DNA from: Arthrobacter glacialis
Lineage (GTDB): Bacteria; Actinomycetota; Actinomycetes; Actinomycetales; Micrococcaceae
NCBI RefSeq assembly: GCF_002909445.1
Contig: NZ_PPXC01000002.1
Coordinates: forward strand, 124,001 to 188,000
Direction: 5' to 3'
DNA: 64,000 nt
Below are positions 1 to 10,857 of this stretch, piece after piece. The notes under the pieces were generated by a model, which was given only the letters and a program-made list of their open reading frames with translations, did no database searches and had not been told where the DNA came from. A program made the translations under genes and the position numbers. Numbering within the stretch: the first letter of the stretch is position 1; every line of letters begins with the position of its first letter.

Positions 1-132
1 CGTTTCAACGACGACGAGTCCGTTGCCGTGGGCTGGTTCTCCGTGGACGGGCTCCCGCCGCTGCGCCCCGGCCACCTCGCCTGCATCCAGCGGGCCGTGG
101 CGTTCAGCGGAGAAGCCCACTTCCAACGCTGA
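1..132 (+). CDS. NUDIX hydrolase, C-terminal fragment (cut by window edge)
   Basis: Frame 1 is open from the first base to a TGA at 130-132 and encodes 43 residues. The residues DDESVAVGWFSVDGLPPL resemble the region after the Nudix box, where an acidic run precedes an aromatic 'W/F' stretch and a proline-rich turn. The tail has the usual closing helix pattern (HLACIQRAV). The catalytic Nudix box would lie upstream of the window, so substrate cannot be judged. The call rests on a short C-terminal match by eye and could be wrong. Confidence 0.55.
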   Translation, partial: RFNDDESVAVGWFSVDGLPPLRPGHLACIQRAVAFSGEAHFQR

Positions 133-176
133 GGCCACCGCCGCTGATTCTCAGCAAGATTTGCCCGAGGTTGGTG

Positions 177-536
177 CTAGGGGGCGTCCGTTGCGTGGCG
201 GCCGTATTGCCGGAGCAGGTTCGCGGCGCACAGCAGCATCGATGTGAGCACGCCGGCAATGCCACCCACCATTGAACCGCCGATGATCCAGAAGCCGCTG
301 AGGTCCAGGCCCCGGCCGCCAGCGAACGCCGGGTCAACCGGCGGCTGAAATACGGCCATCGCCAGGTACGCCGCAATCCAGATGTATGCCACCGACGCCG
401 CCGGCCCCAGAAAGAAGAACCAGGGCATGCGCCGTTGTGGTTGTTTCATGCACCACAGACCCACCACAACCACCGCCACAATGGGCAGCAGGGCAAGCAC
501 CCCGCCCACCAGCAATTCAACTATTTCGTAGTCCAT
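177..536 (-). CDS. small integral membrane protein, unknown function
   Basis: This 119-residue protein has about three hydrophobic segments, roughly residues 7-28, 39-62 and 80-106. There is a basic cytoplasmic-type loop (KQPQRRM) after the first segment, and no recognised domain. A leader peptide is not evident. It is transcribed away from the MFS gene, whose terminator hairpin (578-630) lies just upstream, so it probably has its own promoter. I do not recognise the family. It is kept as a gene because its composition is that of a real multi-pass membrane protein and the opposite frames show nothing better. Confidence 0.6.
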   Translation of the reverse strand: MDYEIVELLVGGVLALLPIVAVVVVGLWCMKQPQRRMPWFFFLGPAASVAYIWIAAYLAMAVFQPPVDPAFAGGRGLDLSGFWIIGGSMVGGIAGVLTSMLLCAANLLRQYGRHATDAP

Positions 537-577
537 CCGTGCCCCTTCCCGGCCAGCTGCCCAGTCTACGCAAACGC

Positions 578-630
578 AAAAGGCGTGTGCCGCCGTCGCA
601 CCTAAAGTACGACGGCGGCACGCGCCTTTT
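578..630 (-). terminator. Rho-independent-type terminator for the MFS gene
   Basis: Two 21-base arms (578-598 and 610-630) pair almost perfectly around an 11-base loop. The outer edges are AAAAGGCG and CGCCTTTT, so the hairpin has a T-run on either strand. It lies 10 bases past the minus-strand stop of the MFS gene at 640. Confidence 0.8.
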
Positions 631-639
631 GTGATCGGG

Positions 640-2990
<2,351 letters not shown>

Positions 2991-3000
2991 AAAGTAAAAG

Positions 3001-3027
3001 TTTGCACTATTTTGGTCAGAGTGCAAA
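3001..3027. promoter_or_regulatory. candidate TetR operator (inverted repeat)
   Basis: A perfect 7-base inverted repeat TTTGCAC / GTGCAAA (3001-3007 and 3021-3027) is separated by 13 bases. It sits 11 bases upstream of the proposed GTG start of the TetR gene. A third copy of the half-site TTTGCACT lies nearby at about 2975-2983. Position and symmetry fit an autorepressor operator overlapping the promoter. Confidence 0.5.
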
Positions 3028-3052
3028 ATGTTTTTGGAGTGGAATTAATCAC

Positions 3053-3122
3053 AACTGGCCCGCAGTAAACGCCGAAAAACTCATTAAAATCGTGAATTTT
3101 CGGCGTTTTCTGCGGGCCAGTT
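3053..3122. repeat. 70-bp dispersed palindrome, family A copy 1 (3' of fumC)
   Basis: The arms begin AACTGGCCCGCAG and end CTGCGGGCCAGTT, with an inner arm AAACGCCGAAAA / TTTTCGGCGTTT and a ~19-base loop. It lies 25 bases past the fumC stop, so it probably works as a terminator. The reverse complement matches the element at 44744-44817 over nearly its full length, including the loop. Confidence 0.85.
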
Positions 3123-3147
3123 GCAAAAGCTCGGGGAGAGCCGGGAG

Positions 3148-4578
3148 TTACTGCGGGGGGCGGGTCATGGCGAGAACGTCAAGGCCCTTATCCAGCTGCT
3201 CGATGGTGATTTCGCCGCGGTCAACGAAGCCAAGCGCCAGAACGGTTTCACGGATGGTGAGGCCGTTCTTGACTGCGTGCTTGGCGATCTTGGAGCCGTT
3301 CTCGTAGCCGATGTACTTGTTCAGCGGGGTCACGATGGACGGGGAAGCCTCGGCCAGGAAGCGCGCGCGCTCCACATTGGCGGTCAGGCCGTCGATCATC
3401 TTGTCGGCCATGATGCGGGAGGTGTTGGTCAGCAGGCGGATGGACTGCAACAGGTTCGCAGCCATGACCGGGATGCCGACGTTCAGCTCAAAGGCGCCGT
3501 TCGTGGAGGACAGGGCAATGGTGGTGTCGTTGCCAATCACCTGGGCGGCAACCATGATGGCGGCCTCGGAGATGACTGGGTTGACCTTGCCGGGCATGAT
3601 CGAGGAGCCGGGCTGCAGATCGGGGATGGCAATTTCGCCAAGGCCCGTGTTGGGGCCCGAACCCATCCAGCGAAGATCGTTGTTGATCTTCATGATGGAG
3701 TAAGCGATGTTGCGCAGCTGGCCGGAGGCCTCAATGAGACCGTCGCGGTTGGCCTGGGCCTCAAAGTGGTTGCGGGCCTCGGTCAGCGGCAAGCCGGTGT
3801 CCGCAGCCAGCAGGGCGATCACGCGCTGCGGGAAGCCGGCCGGGGTGTTGATGCCCGTGCCAACGGCGGTGCCACCCAAAGGAACTTCGGCGACGCGGGG
3901 GAGTGCGGACTCCACACGCTCAATGCCGTAGCGGATCTGCGCTGCGTAGCCGCCAAATTCCTGGCCCAGTGTCACGGGGGTGGCATCCATCAAGTGGGTG
4001 CGGCCGGACTTCACCACCGTGGCGAATTCGGCTTCCTTGCGCTCCAAGGACTCGGCCAGGTAGGCCAGCGCCGGGATCAGATCGTTGATCAGGGCCGAGG
4101 TGGCAGCCACGTGAACGGAGGTGGGGAACACGTCGTTGGAGGACTGTGAAGCGTTGACGTGGTCGTTCGGGTGAACGGTCTTATCCGAGCCCGAGGCCAG
4201 CAGGGCCTTGTTGGCCAGGTTCGCCAGAACCTCGTTCATGTTCATGTTGGAGGACGTGCCGGAACCGGTCTGGAAAACATCGATCGGGAAGTCGCCGTCG
4301 AAGTTGCCAGCAGCAACCAGATCGGCCGCCTTTTCAATGGCGCGGGCCAAATCTGCATCCAAAACACCCAACTCGGCGTTGGTGGTGGCCGCTGCCTTCT
4401 TGATGCGGGCCAAGGCGGCAATGTGGGCTGACTCCAGTGTCATGCCAGAAATCGGGAAGTTTTCCACGGCGCGCTGGGTCTGAGCGCTGTACAGGGCGTT
4501 GACCGGGACCCGGACCTCGCCCATGGTGTCATGTTCAATACGGAAGTCTTGTGCGGTAGCCGCGGCAGTATCAGTCAT
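3148..4578 (-). CDS. fumC: class II fumarate hydratase
   Basis: FumC interconverts fumarate and L-malate in the TCA cycle as a homotetramer. The 476-residue length matches the class. Visible motifs are [10 protein letters not shown] (104-113), SQSSND (144-149), [10 protein letters not shown] (192-201) and the fumarate-lyase signature [10 protein letters not shown] (324-333), whose serine is catalytic in the family. A minus-strand hexamer TATGGT (4585-4590) lies only 6 bases before the ATG with no Shine-Dalgarno, suggesting a leaderless mRNA. The gene is followed by the family A palindrome (3053-3122). Carbonic anhydrase and glpX lie upstream. Confidence 0.97.
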   Translation of the reverse strand: MTDTAAATAQDFRIEHDTMGEVRVPVNALYSAQTQRAVENFPISGMTLESAHIAALARIKKAAATTNAELGVLDADLARAIEKAADLVAAGNFDGDFPIDVFQTGSGTSSNMNMNEVLANLANKALLASGSDKTVHPNDHVNASQSSNDVFPTSVHVAATSALINDLIPALAYLAESLERKEAEFATVVKSGRTHLMDATPVTLGQEFGGYAAQIRYGIERVESALPRVAEVPLGGTAVGTGINTPAGFPQRVIALLAADTGLPLTEARNHFEAQANRDGLIEASGQLRNIAYSIMKINNDLRWMGSGPNTGLGEIAIPDLQPGSSIMPGKVNPVISEAAIMVAAQVIGNDTTIALSSTNGAFELNVGIPVMAANLLQSIRLLTNTSRIMADKMIDGLTANVERARFLAEASPSIVTPLNKYIGYENGSKIAKHAVKNGLTIRETVLALGFVDRGEITIEQLDKGLDVLAMTRPPQ

Positions 4579-4664
4579 GCCTACACCATATCGCCGCCAC
4601 GCCCCGAGCTAAAAACTGTGTCCCGTCCCCAAGCAGTCCCGTTGCCTGCCCGGTCGGACGCAAA

Positions 4665-4706
4665 GAAGGCTCGACGCCGGGAGGTGAGTCCCGGCGTCGA
4701 GCCTTC
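4665..4706 (-). terminator. terminator hairpin after the carbonic anhydrase gene
   Basis: A perfect 18-base stem (GAAGGCTCGACGCCGGGA and its complement) with a 6-base loop lies 13 bases past the minus-strand stop at 4719. There is no strong T-run, so it may be processed or act with Rho. Confidence 0.7.
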
Positions 4707-4718
4707 CCTTGGGCATAT

Positions 4719-5366
4719 CTAGGCTATGGAACCGTTGCTGTAGACCAGGTCGGCGCTGCCGTCGTCGAGGCGGTAGGTCAGGCCAACCACTGCGGTGCGC
4801 TGGCGGGCAACGGCGGTGGCGATGATGGGGGAGTTCTCCACCAGGCGGGCGGCCGTCTGGCGGACGTGCTCCTCGATCATGTCGCTGACATCGCTGTCCT
4901 TGTTCTTGCGCAGGGACGTCAGCACCGACGGGGTGATGCGCTCCACCAGGTCGCGAATGAACCCGGCGGGCATCTTGCCGGTGGAAACAGCAGCCTCGGT
5001 GGCTGTCACGGCGCCGCAGCTGTCGTGGCCCAGGACCACGATGAGGGGAACTTCCAGGTACTCAACGCTGTACTCCAGGGAACCCAGCACGGTGTTGTCA
5101 ATGACGTGCCCGGCCGTGCGGACCACAAAGGCGTCGCCAAGGCCAAGGTCAAAGATGATCTCGGCGGCCAGGCGCGAATCGGAGCAGCCAAAGATCACGG
5201 CGAACGGGTGCTGGGTGGACAGCAGCGAGGCGCGGCGGGCGGCGTCCTGATTGGGGTGGGAGGACTTGCCGTCCACAAAACGGGCGTTGCCTGCCATCAG
5301 CGTGGCCCAAGCCTCCGCGGGAGTGTGGGGCGGGAAGGTAATGGCGTCGACTTCTCCATCGGTCAT
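4719..5366 (-). CDS. beta-class carbonic anhydrase
   Basis: This 215-residue cytoplasmic zinc enzyme hydrates CO2 to bicarbonate. The zinc and active-site residues are all present: Cys61-Ser-Asp63-Ser-Arg65, then His114 and Cys117 in GHDSCGAV. Asp63 and Arg65 form the usual dyad. The ATG at 5366 overlaps the stop of the DUF4245 gene (ATGA), so the two are translationally coupled. The gene ends at a strong hairpin (4665-4706). Bicarbonate supply to carboxylases next to fumC and glpX is a reasonable metabolic setting, but that is inference. Confidence 0.95.
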   Translation of the reverse strand: MTDGEVDAITFPPHTPAEAWATLMAGNARFVDGKSSHPNQDAARRASLLSTQHPFAVIFGCSDSRLAAEIIFDLGLGDAFVVRTAGHVIDNTVLGSLEYSVEYLEVPLIVVLGHDSCGAVTATEAAVSTGKMPAGFIRDLVERITPSVLTSLRKNKDSDVSDMIEEHVRQTAARLVENSPIIATAVARQRTAVVGLTYRLDDGSADLVYSNGSIA

Positions 5367-5995
5367 GAGGTGCTGCCCTTCGTAGTAGAAATGCTGGCAG
5401 CCGGGCTGGCGGGTGCGGCATCCACGAGCCGGCCGGCGGCGGTGGCAAGGACATCGAATTCCTTGAAATCTGCCGCGCCGGTCAAAACAATGGTCGTTGT
5501 GCCACTCACCAGAACCAGGCTGCGGTCCCCTTTAGGTTTATCACGCAGCTCCCAGACACGGCCGTCAATGGTGCGGTTTCCCGTAACAGGGGCGTTCTGT
5601 GCCTGGTCGGAAGTCCAGGTGGGGTTGGCCGTGGCGGACTGGCGAAGCGCAATGAACGTGTTGGCGGATGTTACGTAACCTACGTCCCAGAATGAAACAC
5701 CATCAGAGCCCGGCGGGTTCCAGCGCGCATAGTTGGCGTACCAGCCATCGGGCAGGGCGGGCGCCACGGGGGTGAACCCGGCCGTCCCCGCCGCGTGGCT
5801 GGCAATGGCCGCAACATCGATGGGCGTGCGGTATGACTCCGCCTTTTGTTGCGGATTGAGCCACACAATGGTGACAACAATGGCCACTGTGGAGAACATG
5901 GCCAGGAGCATGCCCATGATGGATGCGTTGGCGCGCTTTGCTGCTCCGGCGGCAATAACTGGCTTCACGGGAGGGGTAGGGGTGTAGTCACTCAC
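5363..5995 (-). CDS. DUF4245 membrane-anchored protein
   Basis: The product is 210 residues from the GTG at 5995, which has a good upstream GGAAG. A longer ATG start at 6064 has no such site and would add an unsupported extension. One membrane anchor spans about residues 27-46, after a proline-rich cytoplasmic start. The rest is an extracytoplasmic domain with the DUF4245 pattern (LPDGWYANYARW, then VSGTTTIVLTG). In Actinobacteria this family is commonly found beside glpX, as here, where glpX diverges from it. The function is unknown. Confidence 0.85.
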   Translation of the reverse strand: MSDYTPTPPVKPVIAAGAAKRANASIMGMLLAMFSTVAIVVTIVWLNPQQKAESYRTPIDVAAIASHAAGTAGFTPVAPALPDGWYANYARWNPPGSDGVSFWDVGYVTSANTFIALRQSATANPTWTSDQAQNAPVTGNRTIDGRVWELRDKPKGDRSLVLVSGTTTIVLTGAADFKEFDVLATAAGRLVDAAPASPAASISTTKGSTS

Positions 5996-6173
5996 GTGAC
6001 CATCTTCCCAGAAATCGTTACAGGATAATTTCACCAGCAGCCCTGACGTGGCATACATCACCATGGCCGCAACGACTGTTTCGCTTATGATGGCTACCGT
6101 AGGCGAAACATGTCAGGGGTGCGCACCGTCGCGCACCATAAATCTGCGCCTACCTGAACAACGGGGTTTCAAC

Positions 6174-7211
6174 GTGGCTGAAAAAGCATCACAAGCTGAC
6201 TATTCGCAATTGTCCCGCTCTCTCGCCGTAGGCGACAGCGAGCCGGACCGGAACCTAGCTCTAGAACTGGTGCGAGTAACCGAAGCTGCAGCCATTGCCG
6301 GCGGGCACTGGGTGGGGTTCGGTGAAAAGAACCTGGCCGACGGCGCAGCCGTGGACGCCATGCGTTCGCTGCTCTCAACCGTGCATTTCAACGGTGTAGT
6401 CGTTATTGGCGAGGGCGAAAAAGACGAAGCCCCCATGCTTTACAACGGTGAAGTGGTGGGCGACGGCTCCGGCCCGGAATGCGACGTTGCCGTTGACCCG
6501 ATTGACGGCACCCGCCTGACAGCCCTGGGCATCAACAACGCCATTGCCGTGCTGGCCGTGGCCGAGCGCGGCACCATGTTTGACCCCTCCGCCGTGTTCT
6601 ACATGGAGAAGCTCGTCACTGGCCCCGAGGCCGCCGACATGGTTGACCTGCGCCTGCCCGTCAAGCAAAACCTGCACCTCATCGCCAAAGCCAAGGGTGT
6701 GAAGGTCAACCAGCTCACCGTCATGGTGCTGGACCGCGACCGCCACCAGCCGCTCATCCAGGAAATCCGCGACGCCGGCGCCCGCACCAAGATCATCCTC
6801 GACGGCGACGTAGCCGGAGCCATTGCGGCCGTTCGCACGGGCACGGGCGTCGACGCGCTCATGGGCATCGGCGGCACCCCCGAAGGCATTGTGGCCGCCT
6901 GCGCCATCAAGACACTGGGCGGCGTCATCCAGGGCCGGCTGTGGCCCACCTCCGATGACGAGAAGCAGAAGGCCCTCGACGCCGGTCACGACCTGGACCG
7001 GGTCCTCTCCACCAACGACCTCGTCACCAGCGACAACTGCTACTTCGCCGCAACAGGCATCACCGACGGCGACCTCCTGCGCGGCGTGCGCTACGACAAG
7101 GGCCGCGTCCTGACCCAGTCCATCGTGATGCGCTCCAAGTCAGGCACCGTCCGATTCGTTGATGGCGAGCACCAGGCAGCCAAGTGGGAGACCTACGCCC
7201 GTCGCAGCTAG
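6174..7211 (+). CDS. glpX: class II fructose-1,6-bisphosphatase
   Basis: GlpX hydrolyses fructose-1,6-bisphosphate in gluconeogenesis, and in Actinobacteria it is usually the main FBPase. From the GTG at 6174 the protein is 345 residues, the family length. The frame is open to 6048, but the extra 42 residues look non-coding. Metal and phosphate-site motifs are [10 protein letters not shown] (79-88) and DPIDGT (108-113). A 7-base inverted repeat GTTTCGC / GCGAAAC (6078-6109) lies in the upstream region and encloses a TATGAT hexamer (6086-6091), so it may be regulatory. Divergent from the DUF4245/carbonic anhydrase operon. Confidence 0.95.
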   Translation: MAEKASQADYSQLSRSLAVGDSEPDRNLALELVRVTEAAAIAGGHWVGFGEKNLADGAAVDAMRSLLSTVHFNGVVVIGEGEKDEAPMLYNGEVVGDGSGPECDVAVDPIDGTRLTALGINNAIAVLAVAERGTMFDPSAVFYMEKLVTGPEAADMVDLRLPVKQNLHLIAKAKGVKVNQLTVMVLDRDRHQPLIQEIRDAGARTKIILDGDVAGAIAAVRTGTGVDALMGIGGTPEGIVAACAIKTLGGVIQGRLWPTSDDEKQKALDAGHDLDRVLSTNDLVTSDNCYFAATGITDGDLLRGVRYDKGRVLTQSIVMRSKSGTVRFVDGEHQAAKWETYARRS

Positions 7212-7227
7212 CCGGTAGGGTTGGAGC

Positions 7228-8232
7228 ATGACTTTGAACGTTGTGCCGTGCCGTGTCCGTGACGAGTGGGATGCCGCTGTTGATTCCCAGCAGGGGCACC
7301 CCATGCAGCTGTGGGGCTGGGGAGAAACCAAGGCCGCCCACAATTGGCGGGTGGACCGGGTGTTGGTCCTCGAGGATGGCGCCGTGGTGGGGTCGGCCCA
7401 AATTCTGTTGCGCCCGCTGCCGTTCCCGTTCCGCTCACTGGCGTATATCGCCAGGGGACCACAGTCCGCCGCTGGCCGGGAGATCGAGGTGCTGGACGCC
7501 GTCGGACGCTATGTGAAGGCAACCCACAAGTCCGTGGCCCTGAGCATTGAGCCCGACTGGGATGCCGACTCCGTGGCCGCGGCGTCCCTGCCGGCGTCGG
7601 GATGGGCGCGCAGTTCGAGCACAATCTTGATCCCGCGCACACTGATTCTGGACCTGAGCCGCAGTGAGGACGAGCTGCTGGGCGCCATGTCCAAGAAGAC
7701 GCGCCAGTACATTCGCAAGTCCAGCCGCGAGGCCCTGGAGTACCGTGCCGTCACCGCGGCCGAGCTGCCGCAGTGCATGGCCGTGTACAAGGAGACGGCT
7801 GAGCGTGCCGAATTTGGGATCCACCAGGACTCCTACTACAGCGACATTCTGAGGAACCTGGGTGCGGGTTCGCCCATTTACGGCGCGTTCGACGGCGAGA
7901 AGCTCGTGGCCTTCCTGTGGCTCGCAGCCAGTGGCTCCACGGCCTTTGAGCTGTACGGCGGCATGACGGAGGCGGGCAGCCAGTTGCGGGCCAACTTCTC
8001 GCTGAAATGGCTGGCCATCCAGGAGATGAAGGCGCGCGGGATCACCCGCTACGATTTCAACGGTTTGCTCAATGACGGTGTCTCCAAATTCAAGTTTGGC
8101 TTTGCCGACCACGAGAACATGCTGGCCGGCACCTGGGATTTGGGGCTGTCACCCCTCTACCCGGTGTTCGCCAAGGCGCTCCCCTTGGGCCGGAAGGCTA
8201 TGAAGAAGGCCCGCGGCATCCTCAAGCGCTAA
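7228..8232 (+). CDS. FemX/FemAB-like peptidyl aminoacyltransferase
   Basis: This 334-residue protein has the twin GNAT-fold layout of the Fem family. These enzymes transfer amino acids from aminoacyl-tRNA to the side chain of lipid-linked peptidoglycan precursors, building interpeptide bridges. Recognisable segments are LWGWGETKAAHNW near residue 30, MSKKTRQYIRKSSR (about 153-166), and the C-terminal GITRYDFNGLLN with KFKFGF. A hexamer TAGGGT ends 6 bases before the ATG, and the GGAG is too close to serve as a normal ribosome site, so a leaderless start is likely. The amino acid added cannot be told from sequence. Confidence 0.85.
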   Translation: MTLNVVPCRVRDEWDAAVDSQQGHPMQLWGWGETKAAHNWRVDRVLVLEDGAVVGSAQILLRPLPFPFRSLAYIARGPQSAAGREIEVLDAVGRYVKATHKSVALSIEPDWDADSVAAASLPASGWARSSSTILIPRTLILDLSRSEDELLGAMSKKTRQYIRKSSREALEYRAVTAAELPQCMAVYKETAERAEFGIHQDSYYSDILRNLGAGSPIYGAFDGEKLVAFLWLAASGSTAFELYGGMTEAGSQLRANFSLKWLAIQEMKARGITRYDFNGLLNDGVSKFKFGFADHENMLAGTWDLGLSPLYPVFAKALPLGRKAMKKARGILKR

Positions 8233-8236
8233 CCGC

Positions 8237-8298
8237 ACGTGAGTGCGCAGCAGATGTGACTTCCGACGCCGGAACTCGCATCAGCTGCACACTCACGT
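8237..8298. repeat. 62-bp palindrome, family B copy 1
   Basis: Two 28-base arms (8237-8264 and 8271-8298) pair with 4 mismatches around a 6-base loop. The core is GTGAGTGCGCAGC on one side and GCTGCACACTCAC on the other. It starts 5 bases past the femX-like stop. It is clearly related to the perfect palindrome at 9454-9513, and the two bracket the gene at 8458-9450. Confidence 0.85.
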
Positions 8299-8457
8299 CT
8301 GCTTTTGGGTTCCCATGCAGGGCAGCGCGCGGCGATCCCCCTTTCACCTCAGATTTTTCGGCAGTTGAGTGGCCTAAACGCGCCCGTTATCCACAGATTT
8401 CATGAGCAGCCCAGTATTGCGCCCCGTCGCGGCACCAACCGGGTATTAATGGGGTGC

Positions 8458-9450
8458 ATGAGCAGATTGAAGCCCCTCCCGTTGCACCTGCAACAGCTCC
8501 CCTTCACCGTTGCCCAGGCACGGCGTGCGGGACTGACGCCGGCAAGAACCCGATCACGGGACCTTTGGACGCCGAGCCGGGAAATTAGGTTGCCGCGAAG
8601 TGGCAGTTTTGAGTTGTTGGAGTCTTGCCGGGCCCACACATCAGTAACCAGCTCCAGCTTCATCAGCCACATCACGGCCGCCAAGATCCACGGCTTGTTC
8701 CTCCCATCGCGGTTTGAGGCCGCCCAATGCCTTGACGTGGCCAGGCCCCGGGGTGAGTCGTCACCTCGACGCCGGCACGTCAACGGACGCCGTTTGTTGT
8801 TGGGGCCAGGGGACCTTGTGATCGTTGCCGGAGTACCTGTCACCTCTGTGCAGAGGACGCTGGTGGATATTGCGTCCCTGCTCACCCTTGATGAGCTTGT
8901 GGACATTGCCGACCAGATAGTCTGCGAACATCACAGCAAATGCGTACCGCCCAAAACGGCCATGGTGGAACGGAACGCCCTGAACGCCTACATTGCCGAG
9001 CATGCCGGTGCACGGGGGATGCGCAAACTGCTGGCAGCCATGGAATGGGTCAGGGTGGGTTCGGATTCGCCTCCGGAAACCAGGCTTCGGCTGATCATAG
9101 CCCGATCACCACTGCCGGATTTTGAGCCAAATGTGGAAATCCTGGGCCCTGACGGACTCGCCATGGTGGCTCCTGATCTAGCCAACGAGGAGTACAAAAC
9201 GTGCGCCGAGTACGACGGCAACCATCACTTCACGCCGGAGCAGCAGACCAAGGACCATGACAGGGATTTTGTCACCAATTCATTGGGCTGGCACCAGGCG
9301 CTGATCAACAGGAAAGACATGCAGGCCGGGGAACTTATTCTTGTCACCAAACTCGCACGGATGTTGGTGCGGGGTGGTTGGCCGGATCCAAAGAACTTGG
9401 CTGGCCAATCGCTCCGGGGCGCCCTCAATACACGTCGAGAATTTCAATGA
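8458..9450 (+). CDS. AbiEi-like wHTH plus DUF559-like PD-(D/E)XK protein
   Basis: Residues 1-60 (LPFTVAQARRAGLTPARTRS) look like the winged-helix 'AbiEi antitoxin' N-terminal domain common in Actinobacteria. The middle is variable. The C-terminal third has the DUF559/VSR-like nuclease pattern: an Asp in PDLANEEYKTC followed by EYDGNHHF. The length is 330 residues from ATG 8458; ATG 8449 is an alternative with no better ribosome site. No toxin partner is adjacent, so a toxin-antitoxin role is not supported here. The gene is bracketed by family B palindromes (8237-8298, 9454-9513). Two more genes of this general type occur at 56219 and 60032. Confidence 0.75.
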   Translation: MSRLKPLPLHLQQLPFTVAQARRAGLTPARTRSRDLWTPSREIRLPRSGSFELLESCRAHTSVTSSSFISHITAAKIHGLFLPSRFEAAQCLDVARPRGESSPRRRHVNGRRLLLGPGDLVIVAGVPVTSVQRTLVDIASLLTLDELVDIADQIVCEHHSKCVPPKTAMVERNALNAYIAEHAGARGMRKLLAAMEWVRVGSDSPPETRLRLIIARSPLPDFEPNVEILGPDGLAMVAPDLANEEYKTCAEYDGNHHFTPEQQTKDHDRDFVTNSLGWHQALINRKDMQAGELILVTKLARMLVRGGWPDPKNLAGQSLRGALNTRREFQ

Positions 9451-9453
9451 CGT

Positions 9454-9513
9454 GGTGAGTGCGCAGCTGATGCGACTTCCGGACGTGGAAGTCGCATCAG
9501 CTGCGCACTCACC
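9454..9513. repeat. 60-bp perfect palindrome, family B copy 2 / bidirectional terminator
   Basis: Two 27-base arms (9454-9480 and 9487-9513) are perfectly complementary around a 6-base loop. The core is GTGAGTGCGCAGCTGATGCG. It lies between two convergent genes, 4 bases past one stop and 22 from the manA stop, so it likely ends transcription on both strands. Confidence 0.9.
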
Positions 9514-9534
9514 GGTGGCGGGGCCGGTGAGGGC

Positions 9535-10785
9535 CTAGCCAGCTACCGTGACGGCAAAAACCACTGCCGGGGTGTGCGACTTATCGGCGCTGTCCACATG
9601 GGCGTGGACCATGACAGGGTTCTCGGCGGCTGGCACAAAAACGGCGCCGCCGCGGCTTAGCACCATGTCGCCGCGGGGTGAATCGAGCAGCACCGACCCG
9701 GAAACGGCCAGCACCAGCAGGGGGCCGTTTTGGATCAGCGGCATGGGTTCGGCGCCCACGGCGATTTCCACGCGCTGCAACACAAACTCGGTAAAGGGCG
9801 GTTCCCAGATGTGTTGGCCCAGCTCGGTGACGCGGGTGGGCACCACGGGCACGGCGCCGGGGGCAAAGTCAACCGTCGCAAGCAGCTCGGGCACGTCGAT
9901 GTGTTTTCCCGTCAACCCGCCGCGCAGCACGTTGTCCGAGGACGCCATGACCTCAAGGCCAAGCCCCGAGAGGTATGCGTGGATGTTCCCGGCGGGCAGG
10001 TAGATGGCCTCGCCCGGCACCAAGGACACCCGGTTCAGCAACAACGAGATCAGGACGCCCTGATCGCCCGGGTATTGCCGGGCCAGATCAACCACAGTGC
10101 CCAGCGCAGCGGCCAGTTCGATGGAAGATGACGCCAAGGCTGAGGCGGCCAGATCCACTAGTTCTGTGGTTGCGGATCCACCGTTTATGAGCGTTTCAAA
10201 GGCGCGGCGAACCACCATGGGCTCGGCCATGCGGGAGTTCAGGCTCATCTCGACTTGGCGCAGCAGCGCGGGGACCTCTGTGCCCGTTGCGGCAATGGCG
10301 GCTCCCACGGCGCGGAACAATTCCGCAGCCTCGGCACAGGGTCGGAACCCGCAGAGCGCCTCAAAATTGGTGAGCGCAAGGATCATTTCCGGCTTGTGGT
10401 TCTCGTCCTTGTAGTTGCGGTGTGCGGCGTCGCGCGGGATCCCGGCAGCTTCCTCGTCCGCAAAGCGAACGCGGGCGCGCTCCAGGGTGGGGTGCACCTG
10501 CAGTGACAAGGCCTTGTCCGCGGCCAGCAGTTTCGCAAGAAACGGCAGCTTGGCCCCGAATGCGGCGTGGACTTCCTCGCCCAACGTTGCCCGGGGATGG
10601 TCAGCAATGAGCTGGTCCAGGGCTATGGGTCCCTCGGGGGTGGCGGCCACGGAGGGTGAATCCGGGTGGGCGCCCATCCACAGCTCAGCCTCGGGTCCGC
10701 CGCTGGGATCGGTGCCAAGGAGCCCTGCGATGGCTGTGGTTGAGCCCCAAGGGTAGTCGCGGGTGACGTTGGTCAGTGCATACAT
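9535..10785 (-). CDS. manA: mannose-6-phosphate isomerase, class I
   Basis: ManA interconverts mannose-6-phosphate and fructose-6-phosphate, feeding GDP-mannose for envelope glycans. The 416-residue protein carries the zinc-site motifs of type I PMI: QVHP (96-99), the HKPE segment (130-133), and a PAGNIHAY motif near residue 260. The ATG at 10785 has a well-placed AGGAG; an upstream in-frame start at 10818 does not. It lies 72 bases downstream of the LCP gene on the same strand and may be read from it. In many Actinobacteria manA sits beside manB and DUF3499; here those are separated or absent. Confidence 0.95.
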   Translation of the reverse strand: MYALTNVTRDYPWGSTTAIAGLLGTDPSGGPEAELWMGAHPDSPSVAATPEGPIALDQLIADHPRATLGEEVHAAFGAKLPFLAKLLAADKALSLQVHPTLERARVRFADEEAAGIPRDAAHRNYKDENHKPEMILALTNFEALCGFRPCAEAAELFRAVGAAIAATGTEVPALLRQVEMSLNSRMAEPMVVRRAFETLINGGSATTELVDLAASALASSSIELAAALGTVVDLARQYPGDQGVLISLLLNRVSLVPGEAIYLPAGNIHAYLSGLGLEVMASSDNVLRGGLTGKHIDVPELLATVDFAPGAVPVVPTRVTELGQHIWEPPFTEFVLQRVEIAVGAEPMPLIQNGPLLVLAVSGSVLLDSPRGDMVLSRGGAVFVPAAENPVMVHAHVDSADKSHTPAVVFAVTVAG

Positions 10786-10857
10786 AAGGCGTTTCTCCTG
10801 GTTCGCGACAAACTGCAAGTCACTGTGAAATCATGGGCACCAACTCAGTGGCCGGCT

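Noticed and set aside
8458-9450. Complete type IV toxin-antitoxin (AbiEi/AbiEii) pair
   Set aside because: No nucleotidyltransferase toxin lies next to this gene or the two others. The C-terminal part looks nuclease-like.
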